From assembly GCA_964370395.1 (NCBI GenBank), contig CAYJIZ010000018.1:1-58639 (forward strand): a DNA stretch of 58,639 bases. The letters are read 5' to 3'. Source of the DNA: JBGUVL01 sp964370395. GTDB taxonomy: Bacteria > Bacillota_I > Bacilli_A > Erysipelotrichales > Erysipelotrichaceae. Positions within the stretch are counted from its first letter, which is position 1; the number at the start of each line of letters is the position of its first letter. This document shows, in pieces, positions 58,619 to 58,639 of this stretch. A program made the translations under genes and the position numbers. The notes below the pieces were generated by a model, which saw nothing but the letters and a program-made list of their open reading frames with translations, was not told the DNA's origin and did not search any database.

Positions 58619-58639
58619 CTGAGAAGCAGTGTTATCATG

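Noticed and set aside
1..58639. CRISPR arrays, tRNA or rRNA genes, insertion sequences, prophage genes
   Set aside because: I saw no regularly spaced short repeats, no structural-RNA segments, and no transposase, integrase or phage proteins among the coding regions.

Overview
The window looks like chromosomal DNA of a low-GC, host-associated Gram-positive bacterium (Bacillota). AT-rich DNA, near-consensus sigma-A promoters, strong AAGGAGG-type ribosome binding sites, T-tract hairpin terminators, PyrR-type attenuation and HrcA/CIRCE heat-shock control all point there. A galacto-N-biose/lacto-N-biose phosphorylase locus and a 4440-residue surface protein suggest life on host glycans. I would guess Erysipelotrichia (Clostridium innocuum-like or relatives), but no marker gene here proves it. 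I see no rRNA, tRNA, CRISPR array, prophage or insertion sequence.

Layout. 1-388: tail of an upstream unit (terminator only), then two very short ORFs with strong ribosome binding sites and two hairpins. 389-3997: cell-wall operon murF-ddl-alr, whose ligase resembles the VanG (D-Ala-D-Ser) branch. 4098-6835: FAD-dependent dehydrogenase and amidohydrolase. 6857-14834: divergent AraC regulator and sugar operon (gnpA, substrate-binding lipoprotein, two permeases, a 56-residue membrane protein, ATPase), with a catabolite-repression-like site. 14995-16599: TPR-like/GGDEF protein. 16686-26331: complete pyrimidine operon pyrB-pyrC-carA-carB-pyrK-pyrD-pyrF-pyrE behind a PyrR attenuator. 26368-30840: small membrane protein, PfkB-family kinase, and an Xaa-Pro aminopeptidase/M18 aminopeptidase pair. 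31044-47461: MalT-like LuxR regulator, HU-type protein and the giant surface protein. 47568-52587: Fe-S repair protein Ric, a GNAT acetyltransferase with a leader peptide and switchable leader RNA, a lone GatZ/KbaZ-like protein, a manganese-type CDF transporter and PgeF. 52709-58618: heat-shock operon hrcA-grpE-dnaK-dnaJ with two CIRCE-like operators and a secreted polysaccharide deacetylase inserted between dnaK and dnaJ.

How the parts work together. The AraC/gnpA/ABC block should import a beta-galactosyl disaccharide and phosphorolyse it to galactose-1-phosphate. The pyr block makes UMP from bicarbonate, glutamine and aspartate, with an NAD-linked type 1B dihydroorotate dehydrogenase (PyrD plus PyrK), and is switched off at its leader when PyrR senses uridine nucleotides. 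The murF/ddl/alr block supplies and joins the end of the peptidoglycan pentapeptide. Most other units are single genes or pairs bounded by their own terminators.

The points most worth following are the leader ORF and mutually exclusive stems before the acetyltransferase (48825-48925), the deacetylase in the heat-shock operon, the VanG-like ligase, the 16-codon ORF overlapping the PyrR hairpin, the tandem mini-ORFs before murF, and the giant protein with its 29-residue repeats.
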